A stretch of DNA of 64,000 bases from Leptolinea sp964446955 (GTDB lineage Bacteria > Chloroflexota > Anaerolineae > Anaerolineales > Anaerolineaceae). The stretch is from NCBI GenBank assembly GCA_964446955.1, contig CAYUQJ010000001.1, positions 434,001 through 498,000 on the forward strand, written 5' to 3'. How positions within the stretch are numbered: position 1 is the stretch's first letter; the number at the start of each line of letters is the position of its first letter. The notes beneath the pieces are model-generated. The model made no database searches and was not told the DNA's origin. It saw nothing but the letters and a program-made list of their open reading frames with translations. A program made the translations under genes and the position numbers. This document shows positions 26,896 to 36,632 of this stretch, in pieces.

Positions 26896-27914
26896 TGGAT
26901 TGTCGGCTGTGTGTTATTGAAGGTGATGGTATAGGCAAAGAGGTTGTTCCCGCTGCAGTTCAGGTATTAAAAGGGGTGTTACCTCACCTTGTGGTGGAAT
27001 CGGCAGAAGCCGGTTGGGAAACCTTTTTAACGCACGGAGTATCTGTCCCCGTCACTACCCTGGAAGCAATCCGCAAGTGTGGAGCTGCCTTGTTTGGCGC
27101 TGTTTCATCTCCATCCAAGAAAGTTGATGGGTACCGCAGTGCGATCATAACTATGCGCCAGGAACTCGATCTATATGCCAACATCCGTCCGGTACAATCT
27201 CTTCCCCGTCTCTCGCCCCGCCAGGATGTAAACATACTAATTGTGCGCGAGAACACAGAAGGAATGTATTCCGGACGGGAACGCATGGAAAATGACATGG
27301 CAGTTGCGGAAAGAGTCATAACCCGAAAGGCTTCCACCCGCATAGGAGAAAAAGCTGTCGAGCTGTTAAAGGCTGGAAAACGAACAAAAATCGCTATTGT
27401 TCATAAAGCCAATATTATGCCGGTGACTGATGGATTGTTTCGTGATAGTGTTCGCGAAGTTATCGAGCGGATGAAACTTCCTGGTGAGACATGGAATATA
27501 GAAGAGGTGTTGGTTGACACAGCGGCTAATCGAGTAATCAGTCAACCGGAAAAACTGGACGTGATCGTAACAACGAATCTCTTCGGTGATATTCTGTCAG
27601 ATGAGGCGGCACATTGGGCTGGAGGAATGGGATTGGCTCCTTCCATAAACCTGGGTGAAGCAGTGGCGGTTGCTGAACCTGTACATGGGTCAGCGCCAGA
27701 TATTGCCGGAAAAGGTATTGCCAACCCTATTGCAGCTATCCTGAGTGCTGCTTTATTGCTGCGGTATCACTGGAAGATGGATCCGCTTGCTATCAAAGTG
27801 GAAAATGCTGTCAGACAAGCTCTTATGAATGATTTGCCTGTTGTTGATGGAAAAATAGTTGAAGGTACTCGTACGGAGACTATAACCCGGGCGATTTTTT
27901 CCCGATTAAATTGA
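26895..27914 (+). CDS. Homoisocitrate dehydrogenase
   Basis: This beta-decarboxylating NAD(P) dehydrogenase converts homoisocitrate to 2-oxoadipate. VIEGDGIGKEVVPAAV is the N-terminal signature; IVRENTEGMYSGRE the substrate loop; NLFGDILSDEAAHWAGGMGLAPS the metal and cofactor region; AVAEPVHGSAPDIAGKGIANP the adenine-binding part. The 339-residue size is that of bacterial HICDH/IPMDH. Gene position decides for homoisocitrate. It overlaps the small subunit gene by one base. Confidence 0.9.
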   Translation: MDCRLCVIEGDGIGKEVVPAAVQVLKGVLPHLVVESAEAGWETFLTHGVSVPVTTLEAIRKCGAALFGAVSSPSKKVDGYRSAIITMRQELDLYANIRPVQSLPRLSPRQDVNILIVRENTEGMYSGRERMENDMAVAERVITRKASTRIGEKAVELLKAGKRTKIAIVHKANIMPVTDGLFRDSVREVIERMKLPGETWNIEEVLVDTAANRVISQPEKLDVIVTTNLFGDILSDEAAHWAGGMGLAPSINLGEAVAVAEPVHGSAPDIAGKGIANPIAAILSAALLLRYHWKMDPLAIKVENAVRQALMNDLPVVDGKIVEGTRTETITRAIFSRLN

Positions 27915-27927
27915 TTGGAGAACTTGA

Positions 27928-28806
27928 ATGAATATTGCGGTTTTATGTTCACGCATACGAGTTGAAGAACGATGGATCTTCGAAGCATTGGAGAAACGTG
28001 GAATTCCCTACACAAAAGTCGATGACCGGCAAGCGGTTCTTCAAGTAAATGATCCAACAGGTTGGAGTGATTATGATGTCGTGATTGAACGCTGTCTATC
28101 GTATAAAAATGGGTTATATATCACGCAGGTACTAAACTCCTGGGGGATCCCAACTGTAAATATGGCAAATGTTGCTGCAACATGTGGTGATAAACTGACA
28201 ACAACCGTAGCATTAAACACTGCTGGTGTCATGCAGCCGAAGGTCTGGGTTGCTTTTAATGCGGAATCCGCGCTAAAAATTATGGAACAAATAGGTTACC
28301 CTGTGGTTTTAAAACCGGTTGTTGGCTCGTGGGGACGTTTACTGGCAAAGATAAACGATCGAGATGCAGCAGAAGCGATTCTGGAACACAAAGAACAATT
28401 AGGGTCATTCCAGCACTCTGTTTTCTATATCCAGGAATTTATTAAGAAACCTGGACGCGACATCAGATCTTTTGTTATAGGAGATGAAACTATTTGTGCC
28501 ATTTACCGAAATTCCGGTCACTGGATAACAAATACGGCGCGCGGTGGACAGGCAGAAATCTGCCCGGTTACTCCTGAAATACACGAAATCAGCCAGGCTG
28601 CCGCTAAAGCTGTTGGAGGAGGCGCCATTGCTATTGATCTACTTGAAGATCCAGACCGTGGATACCTTGTAAATGAGGTCAATCATACAATGGAGTTTCA
28701 TTCTACTGTTCCACTGACGGGTATTGACATCCCCGGCTTGATTGTGGAGTATGCGGTTAAACAGGGAGCGAAACAAAAAGAACCAGTTCTTAACCCTGTG
28801 AACTAA
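27928..28806 (+). CDS. Second LysX/ArgX-like LysW ligase
   Basis: This 292-residue ATP-grasp protein is very similar to LysX at 18635 (shared RIRVEE, PVVLKPVVGSWGRLL, VNEVNHTMEFH), but it is shorter at the N-terminus and differs in scattered substrate-pocket residues. Because LysW systems in some prokaryotes use separate ligases for aminoadipate (LysX) and glutamate (ArgX), this copy may start LysW-linked ornithine/arginine synthesis. That is inference; redundancy or a LysX specific for another amino acid is also possible. It is 13 nt after homoisocitrate dehydrogenase and ends the operon. Confidence 0.85.
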   Translation: MNIAVLCSRIRVEERWIFEALEKRGIPYTKVDDRQAVLQVNDPTGWSDYDVVIERCLSYKNGLYITQVLNSWGIPTVNMANVAATCGDKLTTTVALNTAGVMQPKVWVAFNAESALKIMEQIGYPVVLKPVVGSWGRLLAKINDRDAAEAILEHKEQLGSFQHSVFYIQEFIKKPGRDIRSFVIGDETICAIYRNSGHWITNTARGGQAEICPVTPEIHEISQAAAKAVGGGAIAIDLLEDPDRGYLVNEVNHTMEFHSTVPLTGIDIPGLIVEYAVKQGAKQKEPVLNPVN

Positions 28807-28908
28807 TACCAAAGTCTGATCAAATAAGGTATGAAATAGTAATTCTTTATATAATTAATGGGAGTGTGAGAAAAATAACCTATTAATCAAATCCTGCTGG
28901 AGTGTTTG

Positions 28909-30264
28909 ATGACAAAACCGAATATCCATGTTGTTCACCGCAGCTGGGATCGAGATTACCCAACCATTGTGAAGGGCGATGGTATTTATTTGTATGATTC
29001 AACCGGGAAGAAATATATCGATGGCTCCGGGGGGTCATCCGTTGTTATGTCAGTTGGACATGGAAATAAAGATGTGATTTCCGCGATAACCGATCAAATG
29101 GATAAATTCTCTCTGATACCGGCACATGCATTCACCAATCAACCACAACTGGATCTTGGAGACTTGATTGTAAGTCATGCGCCGGGAGATCTTAAGGATC
29201 ATTCAAAGGGATGGTTTTCCTGTACAGGGTCTGATGCTAATGATGATGCTTTAAGATTGGCACGGCAGTATTTTGTCGAATCACGGAAAGGTTCAAAATA
29301 TCAGATTATCGGGCGGTGGCGTGGGTTTCATGGAAATACGATCTCAGCAGCCGGGATATCCGGTATATCCGGCCGGCGAAGTACTTTTCAACCCATGTTT
29401 GTAGAATCGCCTCACCTTCCTCCAGCTTTTTGTTATCGTTGCAGTTATGAACAGACATACCCATCCTGCAAACTTTTATGCGCAAGAGCACTTGAATCGT
29501 TAATTCGGCAACAGGGTCCTGAAAATGTTGCGGCATTTATCGCTGAACCGGTTGTAGGAGCAGCACTTGGGTGTGTTCCAGCCCCGGATGGGTATTTCCA
29601 AAAGATACGCGAAATTTGCACAAAATATGATGTATTACTCATCGTTGATGAAGTGATGACTGGCTGGGGACGTACGGGTAAACTCTGGGGAATAGAACAT
29701 TGGGGCATTACACCAGATATCATTACTTCCGCGAAGGGAATATCTGCAGGTTACTCGCCAATATCAGCCATGATAGCCAGGGATTCAATCTGGCAGGTGT
29801 TGGAACAGAATCACTCTCCTTTCAAAGCCGGTCATACATTAAATGCGAATGCCGTAGGTTGTTCAGCTGCTTTGGCTGTTATCAACTACATCGAAGAGCA
29901 TGATATTGTTGAAAACTCAAGAATACAAGGTGAGCATTTAAAAGAGAAATTGTTGATTCTCATGGATGAACACCCCATAATCGGGGATGTACGGGGATTA
30001 GGGCTAATGGTCGGGTTCGAATTTGTAAGCGATCACAAAACCCGGGAACCATTCCCGTCTAAATTGAAAGTCTCTTCTTTATTTGAAAAAGCCGCTTTGA
30101 GCAATGGCTTGATTACGTATCCATGCACAGGTTCATTGGATGGTGTAATGGGCGATATGGTTCTACTTGCACCGCCCTTATCCATAACACAAGAACAAGT
30201 TGATGAGATGGTCGAAATAATCGAGATTGCTGTGAAAGAGATCGAAGAACTGGTTTTAGACTGA
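28909..30264 (+). CDS. Class III (omega) aminotransferase with a cysteine cluster
   Basis: This 451-residue PLP aminotransferase has FSCTGSDANDDALRLAR (phosphate loop), IVDEVMTGWGRTGKLWGIEHWG (cofactor aspartate) and TSAKGISAGYSPISA (PLP lysine). Between them lies an insertion with four cysteines, CYRCSYEQTYPSCKLLC (residues about 176-192), which suggests structural metal binding or disulfides. GGAG lies 7 nt before ATG 28909. Sequence does not give the substrate; candidates are beta-alanine, GABA, taurine or lysine. It stands alone after the lysine operon. Confidence 0.85.
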   Translation: MTKPNIHVVHRSWDRDYPTIVKGDGIYLYDSTGKKYIDGSGGSSVVMSVGHGNKDVISAITDQMDKFSLIPAHAFTNQPQLDLGDLIVSHAPGDLKDHSKGWFSCTGSDANDDALRLARQYFVESRKGSKYQIIGRWRGFHGNTISAAGISGISGRRSTFQPMFVESPHLPPAFCYRCSYEQTYPSCKLLCARALESLIRQQGPENVAAFIAEPVVGAALGCVPAPDGYFQKIREICTKYDVLLIVDEVMTGWGRTGKLWGIEHWGITPDIITSAKGISAGYSPISAMIARDSIWQVLEQNHSPFKAGHTLNANAVGCSAALAVINYIEEHDIVENSRIQGEHLKEKLLILMDEHPIIGDVRGLGLMVGFEFVSDHKTREPFPSKLKVSSLFEKAALSNGLITYPCTGSLDGVMGDMVLLAPPLSITQEQVDEMVEIIEIAVKEIEELVLD

Positions 30265-30298
30265 ATAGTTTACTGTTTCTTCGTCGATCGTACTATCA

Positions 30299-30329
30299 TT
30301 GACATGCCATTCGACTGACATGGTAAAAT
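30299..30329 (+). promoter_or_regulatory. Possible promoter of tex
   Basis: TTGACA (30299-30304) and TAAAAT (30324-30329) are separated by 19 nt, slightly long. It is followed 24 nt later by the tex ATG. Confidence 0.4.
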
Positions 30330-30353
30330 TTCGCGCTTATATCTCACTAAAGA

Positions 30354-32501
30354 ATGAAAACGAACATGACATACTCTGAAACTATAGCGTCTATTCTGAA
30401 AGTCAAATCTTCGCAGGTCGAAGCAACGATAAAATTGCTCGATGAAGGGAATACAGTTCCATTTATCGCTCGATACCGTAAGGAAATGACCGGTACCCTG
30501 GACGATGAACAGGTTCGTATTATTGCCGATGAAGTTACCCGACTGCGTGCCATTGATGAAAGACGCGCAACAATAATAAAATCGATTGACGAACAGGGAA
30601 AACTGACAGAGGAATTAAAAGCAAGTATAGAATCCGCTGAGACAATAACAGCGTTGGAAGATCTCTATGCCCCCTACAAACCAAAACGTCGAACACGTGC
30701 CATGGTCGCACGGGAAAAAGGATTGCAGGGACTGGCGGACGTCATTCTGGAGCAATTAAATACTGACCGCACCATTGAAGAAATTGTCTCTGAATCATAT
30801 ATTAATGAACAGGTATCAACTGTAGAGGATGCTCTTCAAGGCGCACGTGATATTGTGGCAGAGGCCATTAGTGATAACGCGAATGTCCGGCAAAGCACCC
30901 GGGAAAAAGCCTTAAAATTCGCCCGAATCACTGCAGAAAAAATAGATGAGGCTATCGACGATAAGCGCGTCTATGAATCATATTACAACTTTGAGGGACG
31001 GGTAGACAAGCTTCAACCGCATCAGATTCTGGCATTGAATCGAGGTGAGAAGGAAGGTGTACTAAAGGTAAAGATTACGGTTGATGAACGTGATTGGCGT
31101 ACATCCATCTATGATGAATACCAGGAAGATCTTTTTTCGCCATTCTCTGACCAACTTAGTCTGTCAATAATGGATTCGGCTGAACGTCTTCTACTCCCGG
31201 CAATTGAACGGGATGTAAGGCGTGAGTTAAGCGAAAAAGCAGATGGACATGCCATTAATGTTTTTGCTACCAATTTACGGGCTCTTCTTTCCTTGCCACC
31301 GCTTGCCGGCCAGACAGTTCTGGGTATAGACCCGGGTGTTAGAACAGGCTGCAAGGTAGCGGTTGTAGACCCTACTGGAAAACTGCTGGATACCGGTACG
31401 ATTTACCCGCATCAACCCAAAAATGATTGGGAAGGTTCGCTAACGTTATTGGAAGATATGGTGAATCGGCATCATGTCACATTAATTACCATTGGTAATG
31501 GAACAGCATCTCGTGAAACGGAAAAGCTGGTTGCAGATTTGACCCGCGGCAAACCAAGTGTTAAGTACTTGATAGTAAATGAAGCTGGCGCTTCTGTTTA
31601 TTCCGCATCACCTATTGCGCGTCAGGAATTCCCGGATCTTGATGTGTCCATCCGTGGCGCAGTATCAATCGCCCGGCGTGCCCAGGATCCTCTTGCTGAA
31701 CTGGTTAAGATTGATCCAAAATCGATAGGAGTAGGCTTGTACCAACACGATGTCGATCAGGCTGCGTTAAGCCACTCTTTGGATGGTGTTGTCGAATCAG
31801 TGGTCAATAATGTTGGAGTAGATGTGAATACGGCATCGGCCGCACTTCTCACACATGTTGCCGGTGTTGGACCAAAACTGGCTTCAAGTATTGTTACTTA
31901 CCGTGATAACAATGGCGAGTTCAAATCGCGTGAGGAATTCCATAAGGTTTCCGGGCTTGGGCCAAAGGCTTACGAGCAATCAGCGGGTTTCTTGCGAATA
32001 CGTGAAGGAATCAACCCATTGGACAGATCAGCAATTCATCCGGAATCGTATCCAGTGGCTGAAGCTGTACTGAAACGAGCCGGTTTGAACGCATCATCAT
32101 CTTTAGATGAAAGAAAAACAGCGTTAGCATCATTAACTGAATCTGTTTCTATCGAAAACCTGGCAAAGGAATTGGGGTGTGGTGTACCTACATTAAAAGA
32201 CATTTTGGAACAACTGGTTCGTCCTGGGCGTGATCCTCGAACGGATGCCCCCACCCCTATTCTCAGAACGGATGTTTTGAAAATGGAAGATCTGATGTCA
32301 GGCATGACCCTGATGGGAACTGTACGAAACGTGGTTGATTTTGGTGCGTTTGTGGATATTGGTGTGAAGCAAGATGGACTACTTCATAAAACACAGATAC
32401 CATTCGGGACTGTGTTGAAAGTAGGTGACATAATAAATGTGGAAATTCTGCGGATTGAAACCGAACGGGGACGCATCAGTCTTGGTTGGGTAAAAGAATA
32501 G
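30354..32501 (+). CDS. tex: Tex-family S1 RNA-binding protein
   Basis: Tex is a nucleic acid-binding protein linked to transcription and RNA turnover. The 715 residues show the Tex order: N-terminal helical region with LLDEGNTVPFIARYRKEMTG; a YqgF/RuvX-like domain with TVLGIDPGVRTGCKVAVVD near residue 320; helix-hairpin-helix repeats (HVAGVGPKLASSIV, VSGLGPKAYEQSAGFLRI); and a C-terminal S1 domain (MTLMGTVRNVVDFGAFVDIGVKQDGLLHK, stated here by its ends). The start may be ATG 30354 or 30366. It is convergent with the next gene, with a terminator between them. Confidence 0.94.
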   Translation: MKTNMTYSETIASILKVKSSQVEATIKLLDEGNTVPFIARYRKEMTGTLDDEQVRIIADEVTRLRAIDERRATIIKSIDEQGKLTEELKASIESAETITALEDLYAPYKPKRRTRAMVAREKGLQGLADVILEQLNTDRTIEEIVSESYINEQVSTVEDALQGARDIVAEAISDNANVRQSTREKALKFARITAEKIDEAIDDKRVYESYYNFEGRVDKLQPHQILALNRGEKEGVLKVKITVDERDWRTSIYDEYQEDLFSPFSDQLSLSIMDSAERLLLPAIERDVRRELSEKADGHAINVFATNLRALLSLPPLAGQTVLGIDPGVRTGCKVAVVDPTGKLLDTGTIYPHQPKNDWEGSLTLLEDMVNRHHVTLITIGNGTASRETEKLVADLTRGKPSVKYLIVNEAGASVYSASPIARQEFPDLDVSIRGAVSIARRAQDPLAELVKIDPKSIGVGLYQHDVDQAALSHSLDGVVESVVNNVGVDVNTASAALLTHVAGVGPKLASSIVTYRDNNGEFKSREEFHKVSGLGPKAYEQSAGFLRIREGINPLDRSAIHPESYPVAEAVLKRAGLNASSSLDERKTALASLTESVSIENLAKELGCGVPTLKDILEQLVRPGRDPRTDAPTPILRTDVLKMEDLMSGMTLMGTVRNVVDFGAFVDIGVKQDGLLHKTQIPFGTVLKVGDIINVEILRIETERGRISLGWVKE

Positions 32502-32601
32502 AATAAGCGATTTGCTTTCTGAAATACGAAATGATGAACAGCCTTTGTATCTGCTAGATTATGCGATTGGCAAAAAGACACAAGATTTTGAAAAAATTTG
32601 G

Positions 32602-32643
32602 AAATCAAACGGGATGGTTCTTTTACACCATCCCGTTTGATTT
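32602..32643. terminator. Bidirectional terminator hairpin between convergent genes
   Basis: A 17-bp perfect stem AAATCAAACGGGATGGT / ACCATCCCGTTTGATTT has an 8-nt loop. It sits between tex (plus) and the TSP3-repeat gene (minus) and could stop both. Confidence 0.75.
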
Positions 32644-32668
32644 GTTGGATGAAACAGGTGAAATTTGA

Positions 32669-34924
32669 TCAGTCGATTTCTTCTATGTGAACTCTCACGG
32701 TGAACTGACCATAGAAGTTATGCTCTTCCAGAGTGAATTCAGCAGGCAAAGGTTCTGCCGAACTGATTGTCCTTGATTGGTTGAACAGTCTTTCGTCACC
32801 GCCGATGAGTTCTTCGTCTCTAATAGTTGCGCCGAAAGTCAGATCATCACCCTCATCGAGAGAAATTAGCACGAAATCCAGACCTGGCGCTCTTGCATCG
32901 ATACAACCAAGACCAATACAGGAACCGGCTTCAGTATTGATGCTATGGAAGACATCGATAATGCTGTAACTTCCGTTGTGGATCTGAAATCCTTCACATC
33001 CGAGCCAGGGGAACCATGAACACTCACCGCCATCGAAATCCAGAGATTCCATGTCTATTCCATTGGCCCAGAATGAACCATAGATTGGTCCACGGCCTTC
33101 CATGTCGCTGTCAAAAGTCCTTAGGCTATTCACTCCAAATTCCTCAAATGAAACTCTGATCTGACGAGGACATTCTTCCCCTTCAAAATAAGCCGGATTG
33201 CTGTGTGGTGATTCACGGTAAGTTAATCCTTCGCGTTGGTAAGCAACTAATGTGTATTCATTACGCTCACCACAATCTGGCATGTAACTGTGCAGATTGA
33301 GTCTATGCGCATGTGGATTATGGATCGTTTCACGGTAATGACCATTAACATACAACTTGAAACCGGTTATATCATCCCTGTCGCCTGTCCAATCCCAACC
33401 GAGATAATTTACGGTGTGGAAGAAAAGGTCCTCATCATATTGGCGCAGGATAGGTGGGGGAAAAGCGGCATCATCGCATGTTCGGTGGCAAAGCCGGAAG
33501 GAGGCATTAAATGTATGGCCCGGATCTCCACGCTCAGGCTCGGTTGCGCCTGATAATTCTTCGATCACATGTCCATCCCACTGGGATTCATTGTAAGTCC
33601 GAGTAAAGGAACCAAGGTTGTATGATTCTGCAATGCCTCTTGTCCCGACACACTCCACACGCAATTCGAGAGGGTCACCCAGTACAACTCCCAAAGTGAG
33701 GCTGTTATCTCCACCCATGTATTCACCAATGTCCCACGCATGTATGCCGATGCTGTTAAACGGACCGTAGCGTCGCATATCTCTTCCTACTACTCCGGCA
33801 TAGCAATAGATCTCATCGTAATCTTGCGTGACAGAAAAACTAAGTGCCTCGAGACGAACAAGGTCTACTGCTTCATCACTGCCCATATCGCCAAAGACAG
33901 AATCGTCACCGGGTACCCCTTCATCATCGTCCCCACCTTCTTCAGGAGGTTCAACATCACTTCCACCCGCATCAGGGCAGCCATCAATGGTACCAGGTTC
34001 GGCTGGACATACATCTTCAGAGTCAATGAAGCCGTCTCCATCAACATCAGGGCAACCGCCGCTTTCCGGCAAACCCCATTCATGAGGACAGGCATCATCA
34101 GGGTCAAGAACGGTATCGCCATCCGCATCACCCGCAATGGGACATCCATCCTCCCCAAATCCCGGTTCTTCGGGACAGGCATCGGTAATATCAGGCAACC
34201 GGTCGCCATCGGTATCAATACATCCATCCGCGAGGGGAGATCCGGGTTCGTCCGGACAGGCGTCTGCTACATCGCTTGTCCCATCCCCGTCCCGATCATC
34301 TTCCGATGGTGCCGGACAACCATCCTCCGGTAAGCCGGCTTCATCCGGGCAAACATCAACTGTATCGGCAATACCATCCGAATCTCTATCCGGGCAGCCA
34401 TTCGCCGCAGCGCTCCCCGCCTCATTCGGACAGGCATCTGTTGTGTCAGAGACTCCATCGCCATCTGCGTCATCCAGTGAACGTGCTTCGATTGTGATCG
34501 ATATCTGCGAAGAAGTATTTTGACTGTTCACGGCCCGGGCGATTAAAGTATGCGATCCTGCAGGTGGATTAATGTTTGTCAACATGGGAAATGGATTGCT
34601 TCCGCCAGGCAGAGTGCTGGACTGAGTTTCAATGAGTTGCCCATCCATCCAGAGTTCTAGTCGGGAAATTTTGTGTTCATCTTTGGCTAGAATTCTGACA
34701 TCCAAAGGTTCGCCGGCATTTACCCTTTCACCATCCATAGGGGTTCGAAAGTAGATTTCGGACTGGGAAGCAGCGTTGCCGTTGATATATACATATCCTC
34801 CAAGGATAGCGATCACGACAAAGAGTACAAGGACTCCCATACAACCCAGGGCGATAATTCCTTTACCCAATCCTCCCTGAGTGAGATTTTTCATGAATGA
34901 TTGTGAATCAGATCTTGCGTTCAT
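32669..34924 (-). CDS. Membrane-anchored protein with six thrombospondin type 3 repeats
   Basis: This 751-residue protein has one N-terminal transmembrane anchor (about residues 24-47), then an Ig-like region (IYFRTPMDGERVNAGEPLDV), then six calcium-binding TSP3 repeats (DxDGDG...D.CP, such as DADGDGVSDTTDACP and DVDGDGFIDSEDVCP) between residues about 155 and 330. An acidic linker (GGDDDEGVPGDD) and a large C-terminal region follow; its latter part looks like a beta-rich binding domain with cysteine pairs. It is extracellular by this reading. It follows a lipoprotein gene with the same orientation, with AGGAGAGA before its ATG. No enzyme signature is seen. Confidence 0.82.
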   Translation of the reverse strand: MNARSDSQSFMKNLTQGGLGKGIIALGCMGVLVLFVVIAILGGYVYINGNAASQSEIYFRTPMDGERVNAGEPLDVRILAKDEHKISRLELWMDGQLIETQSSTLPGGSNPFPMLTNINPPAGSHTLIARAVNSQNTSSQISITIEARSLDDADGDGVSDTTDACPNEAGSAAANGCPDRDSDGIADTVDVCPDEAGLPEDGCPAPSEDDRDGDGTSDVADACPDEPGSPLADGCIDTDGDRLPDITDACPEEPGFGEDGCPIAGDADGDTVLDPDDACPHEWGLPESGGCPDVDGDGFIDSEDVCPAEPGTIDGCPDAGGSDVEPPEEGGDDDEGVPGDDSVFGDMGSDEAVDLVRLEALSFSVTQDYDEIYCYAGVVGRDMRRYGPFNSIGIHAWDIGEYMGGDNSLTLGVVLGDPLELRVECVGTRGIAESYNLGSFTRTYNESQWDGHVIEELSGATEPERGDPGHTFNASFRLCHRTCDDAAFPPPILRQYDEDLFFHTVNYLGWDWTGDRDDITGFKLYVNGHYRETIHNPHAHRLNLHSYMPDCGERNEYTLVAYQREGLTYRESPHSNPAYFEGEECPRQIRVSFEEFGVNSLRTFDSDMEGRGPIYGSFWANGIDMESLDFDGGECSWFPWLGCEGFQIHNGSYSIIDVFHSINTEAGSCIGLGCIDARAPGLDFVLISLDEGDDLTFGATIRDEELIGGDERLFNQSRTISSAEPLPAEFTLEEHNFYGQFTVRVHIEEID

Positions 34925-34957
34925 TTTTATCTCTCCTGTGTAAACCGTTCAGCGGGT

Positions 34958-36100
34958 TCAATCAATATTTATCGAGAATGTGGACGGCGAAGACCAGGCG
35001 CTATAATTACCAGCCTCATCTTTCGCACGAACCATCCAGCGGTAAATTCCACCGCATTGAACATTCGCGTTCACCTGTTTGCCATTGATTGGACCGTACC
35101 CACTGGCCGACTGCCAAATGCCTTTCTTGACCATGATTTCCAGCTTCACGTAGTACACGATACTTCCGCCGGAATTATCTTTTGAGGGTGCCCAAGCTAG
35201 CGTTTGAGAGGAACGGCATGACAAGGTGGATCCGCTCTTCGGAACACCTGGAACAGGAACTGAAGGAGGTGTCTGATCCACAACAGGCTCTGGTTCTTCT
35301 ATAGGTTCCTGTACAGGTTCTTCTGGAGGAACATCCGTGGTGCAACTACCCGATACGCCGATTTCCACAGTGTGTGTTTTATCAGTACCGTCAAGATCAA
35401 TAACACGCAGACTAAACCGTTGTGTTGAACACAGACAATCCTGATATGAGCCTACAAACGGTTGATCAATTCCACCAAAGATAACCCGCTGCGCATTTTG
35501 AACAGCCCAGTATATAGTTGTGCATTCTCCTGCTTTAATCTGGTTGGGTTTTGCATAAAAACTGACAATGCTGCCGGGTGGTATTGTTGGTGTTCTGGTG
35601 TATTCAGGCGTCACAGAAATGAACAGGGTTGGTGTTAACGTTATTACAGGCGTTGGACTTATTTCCGGTGTCTGGCTGATGATCGGGGCTACAGCAACCA
35701 ATTGGGTTTTTCCAAGAACGTTCACCCTTACTGTTGCCGGTTGCGCTGGTACACCCTGGGCATCATATCCTTGCACTTGAATCGTATAAACTCCCGGATT
35801 ATCCGGGATCCAATCCTGATCCATGGCTACAAATTCTGAGCTTGCAGCTTCAGGAATGTCCCGCCTGTAAGGTTCTCCGTTGACAGATAGTACCACTTCA
35901 GCGACTCCACCTCTGGCAAACACATGCGACCTTATTTGAATAGTGTCTCCAGGTTGTAATATGGCTCCATTCCCCGGGCTGTCTATCCATGTGTTGGGTC
36001 CGGTGGTACTTTCCACTGAACACGCGGACGTTGCCAGAATAAACAGGAACAACATTGTGTAGACCGATCTTTTTACTATTTCTGAAATTTGAATTTTCAT
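34958..36100 (-). CDS. Lipoprotein with Ig-like and FN3-like domains
   Basis: This 380-residue protein has a signal peptide MLFLFILATSAC whose lipobox (ATSAC) gives cysteine near residue 27. An Ig-like domain (TWIDSPGNGAILQPGDTIQI) comes first; a Ser/Thr/Pro-rich linker with repeated TP motifs follows; a second beta domain (KAGECTTIYWAVQNA) and a proline- and glutamate-rich linker precede a C-terminal fibronectin-like domain (YRWMVRAKDEAGNYSAWSSP). It is probably a surface lipoprotein binding sugars or cell wall. It lies between the receiver gene and the TSP3 gene. Confidence 0.82.
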   Translation of the reverse strand: MKIQISEIVKRSVYTMLFLFILATSACSVESTTGPNTWIDSPGNGAILQPGDTIQIRSHVFARGGVAEVVLSVNGEPYRRDIPEAASSEFVAMDQDWIPDNPGVYTIQVQGYDAQGVPAQPATVRVNVLGKTQLVAVAPIISQTPEISPTPVITLTPTLFISVTPEYTRTPTIPPGSIVSFYAKPNQIKAGECTTIYWAVQNAQRVIFGGIDQPFVGSYQDCLCSTQRFSLRVIDLDGTDKTHTVEIGVSGSCTTDVPPEEPVQEPIEEPEPVVDQTPPSVPVPGVPKSGSTLSCRSSQTLAWAPSKDNSGGSIVYYVKLEIMVKKGIWQSASGYGPINGKQVNANVQCGGIYRWMVRAKDEAGNYSAWSSPSTFSINID

Positions 36101-36122
36101 TTCTTCCTCCGATCATTGGCGA

Positions 36123-36482
36123 TTATTTATCCAGCCATTTACTAACAAAACCAAGATCCAAATCCTCCTTTGCGATAAACGCTTCCGCTCCGGTTTCTTG
36201 AGCCAGGTGACTGAAGAGGTCTGCACTGTCCTTGTGTGCGCTTACCAGAAATACCCGGATATTACCGGTTATGTCCTTAATTTTCTTTGCACCTGAAATT
36301 CCGTTTTCGCCCGGTAACATCACATCTATCACAGCGATGTCCGGTTTGAGCTTGGCTGTTATCTGTAATCCCGTATTGATATCTTTCGCCTCTCCGACGA
36401 TGGTAAATCCGGCATATATAAGGAGCTTTCGAAGATATCGGCGGAAAACAGGTTGGTCATCAATTATCAAGACACTTGTCAT
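36123..36482 (-). CDS. Single-domain response regulator receiver
   Basis: This is a stand-alone CheY-like receiver of 119 residues. SVLIIDDQPVFRRYLRKLL gives the acidic pair, PDIAVIDVMLPGENG the phosphorylation aspartate near residue 53, FLVSAHKDS the conserved Ser/Thr position, and FIAKEDLD the lysine. There is no output domain. A terminator lies just upstream on this strand, so it has its own promoter. The partner kinase may be the one encoded at 38068. Confidence 0.88.
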   Translation of the reverse strand: MTSVLIIDDQPVFRRYLRKLLIYAGFTIVGEAKDINTGLQITAKLKPDIAVIDVMLPGENGISGAKKIKDITGNIRVFLVSAHKDSADLFSHLAQETGAEAFIAKEDLDLGFVSKWLDK

Positions 36483-36588
36483 AGGATCTTATCCTGCTAG
36501 AGATGCTTGGATATCCACTGACATGGTAACAAGCGAAACAAAGTGGTACATCGTAGTGCAGTACTGATCTGGTACCAGTTGTTTAAAT

Positions 36589-36616
36589 AAAAACAGGTAC
36601 CGTAGTACCGGTTTTT
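36589..36616 (-). terminator. Terminator after the glycoside-hydrolase-like gene
   Basis: On the minus strand AAAAAC-C-GGTAC / GTACC-T-GTTTTT forms an 11-pair stem with one mismatch and a TACG loop, followed by ATTT. It ends the three-gene regulator-kinase-hydrolase unit. Confidence 0.65.
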
Positions 36617-36632
36617 CAGTCAGATTTAATGA

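Noticed and set aside
33740..34333. 197-residue plus-strand frame opposite the TSP3 repeats
   Set aside because: It is open because the opposite strand encodes acidic repeats; composition is that of a shadow frame.
34000..34470. Tandem DNA repeat
   Set aside because: The periodicity comes from the TSP3 protein repeats; the DNA copies have diverged in sequence and length.
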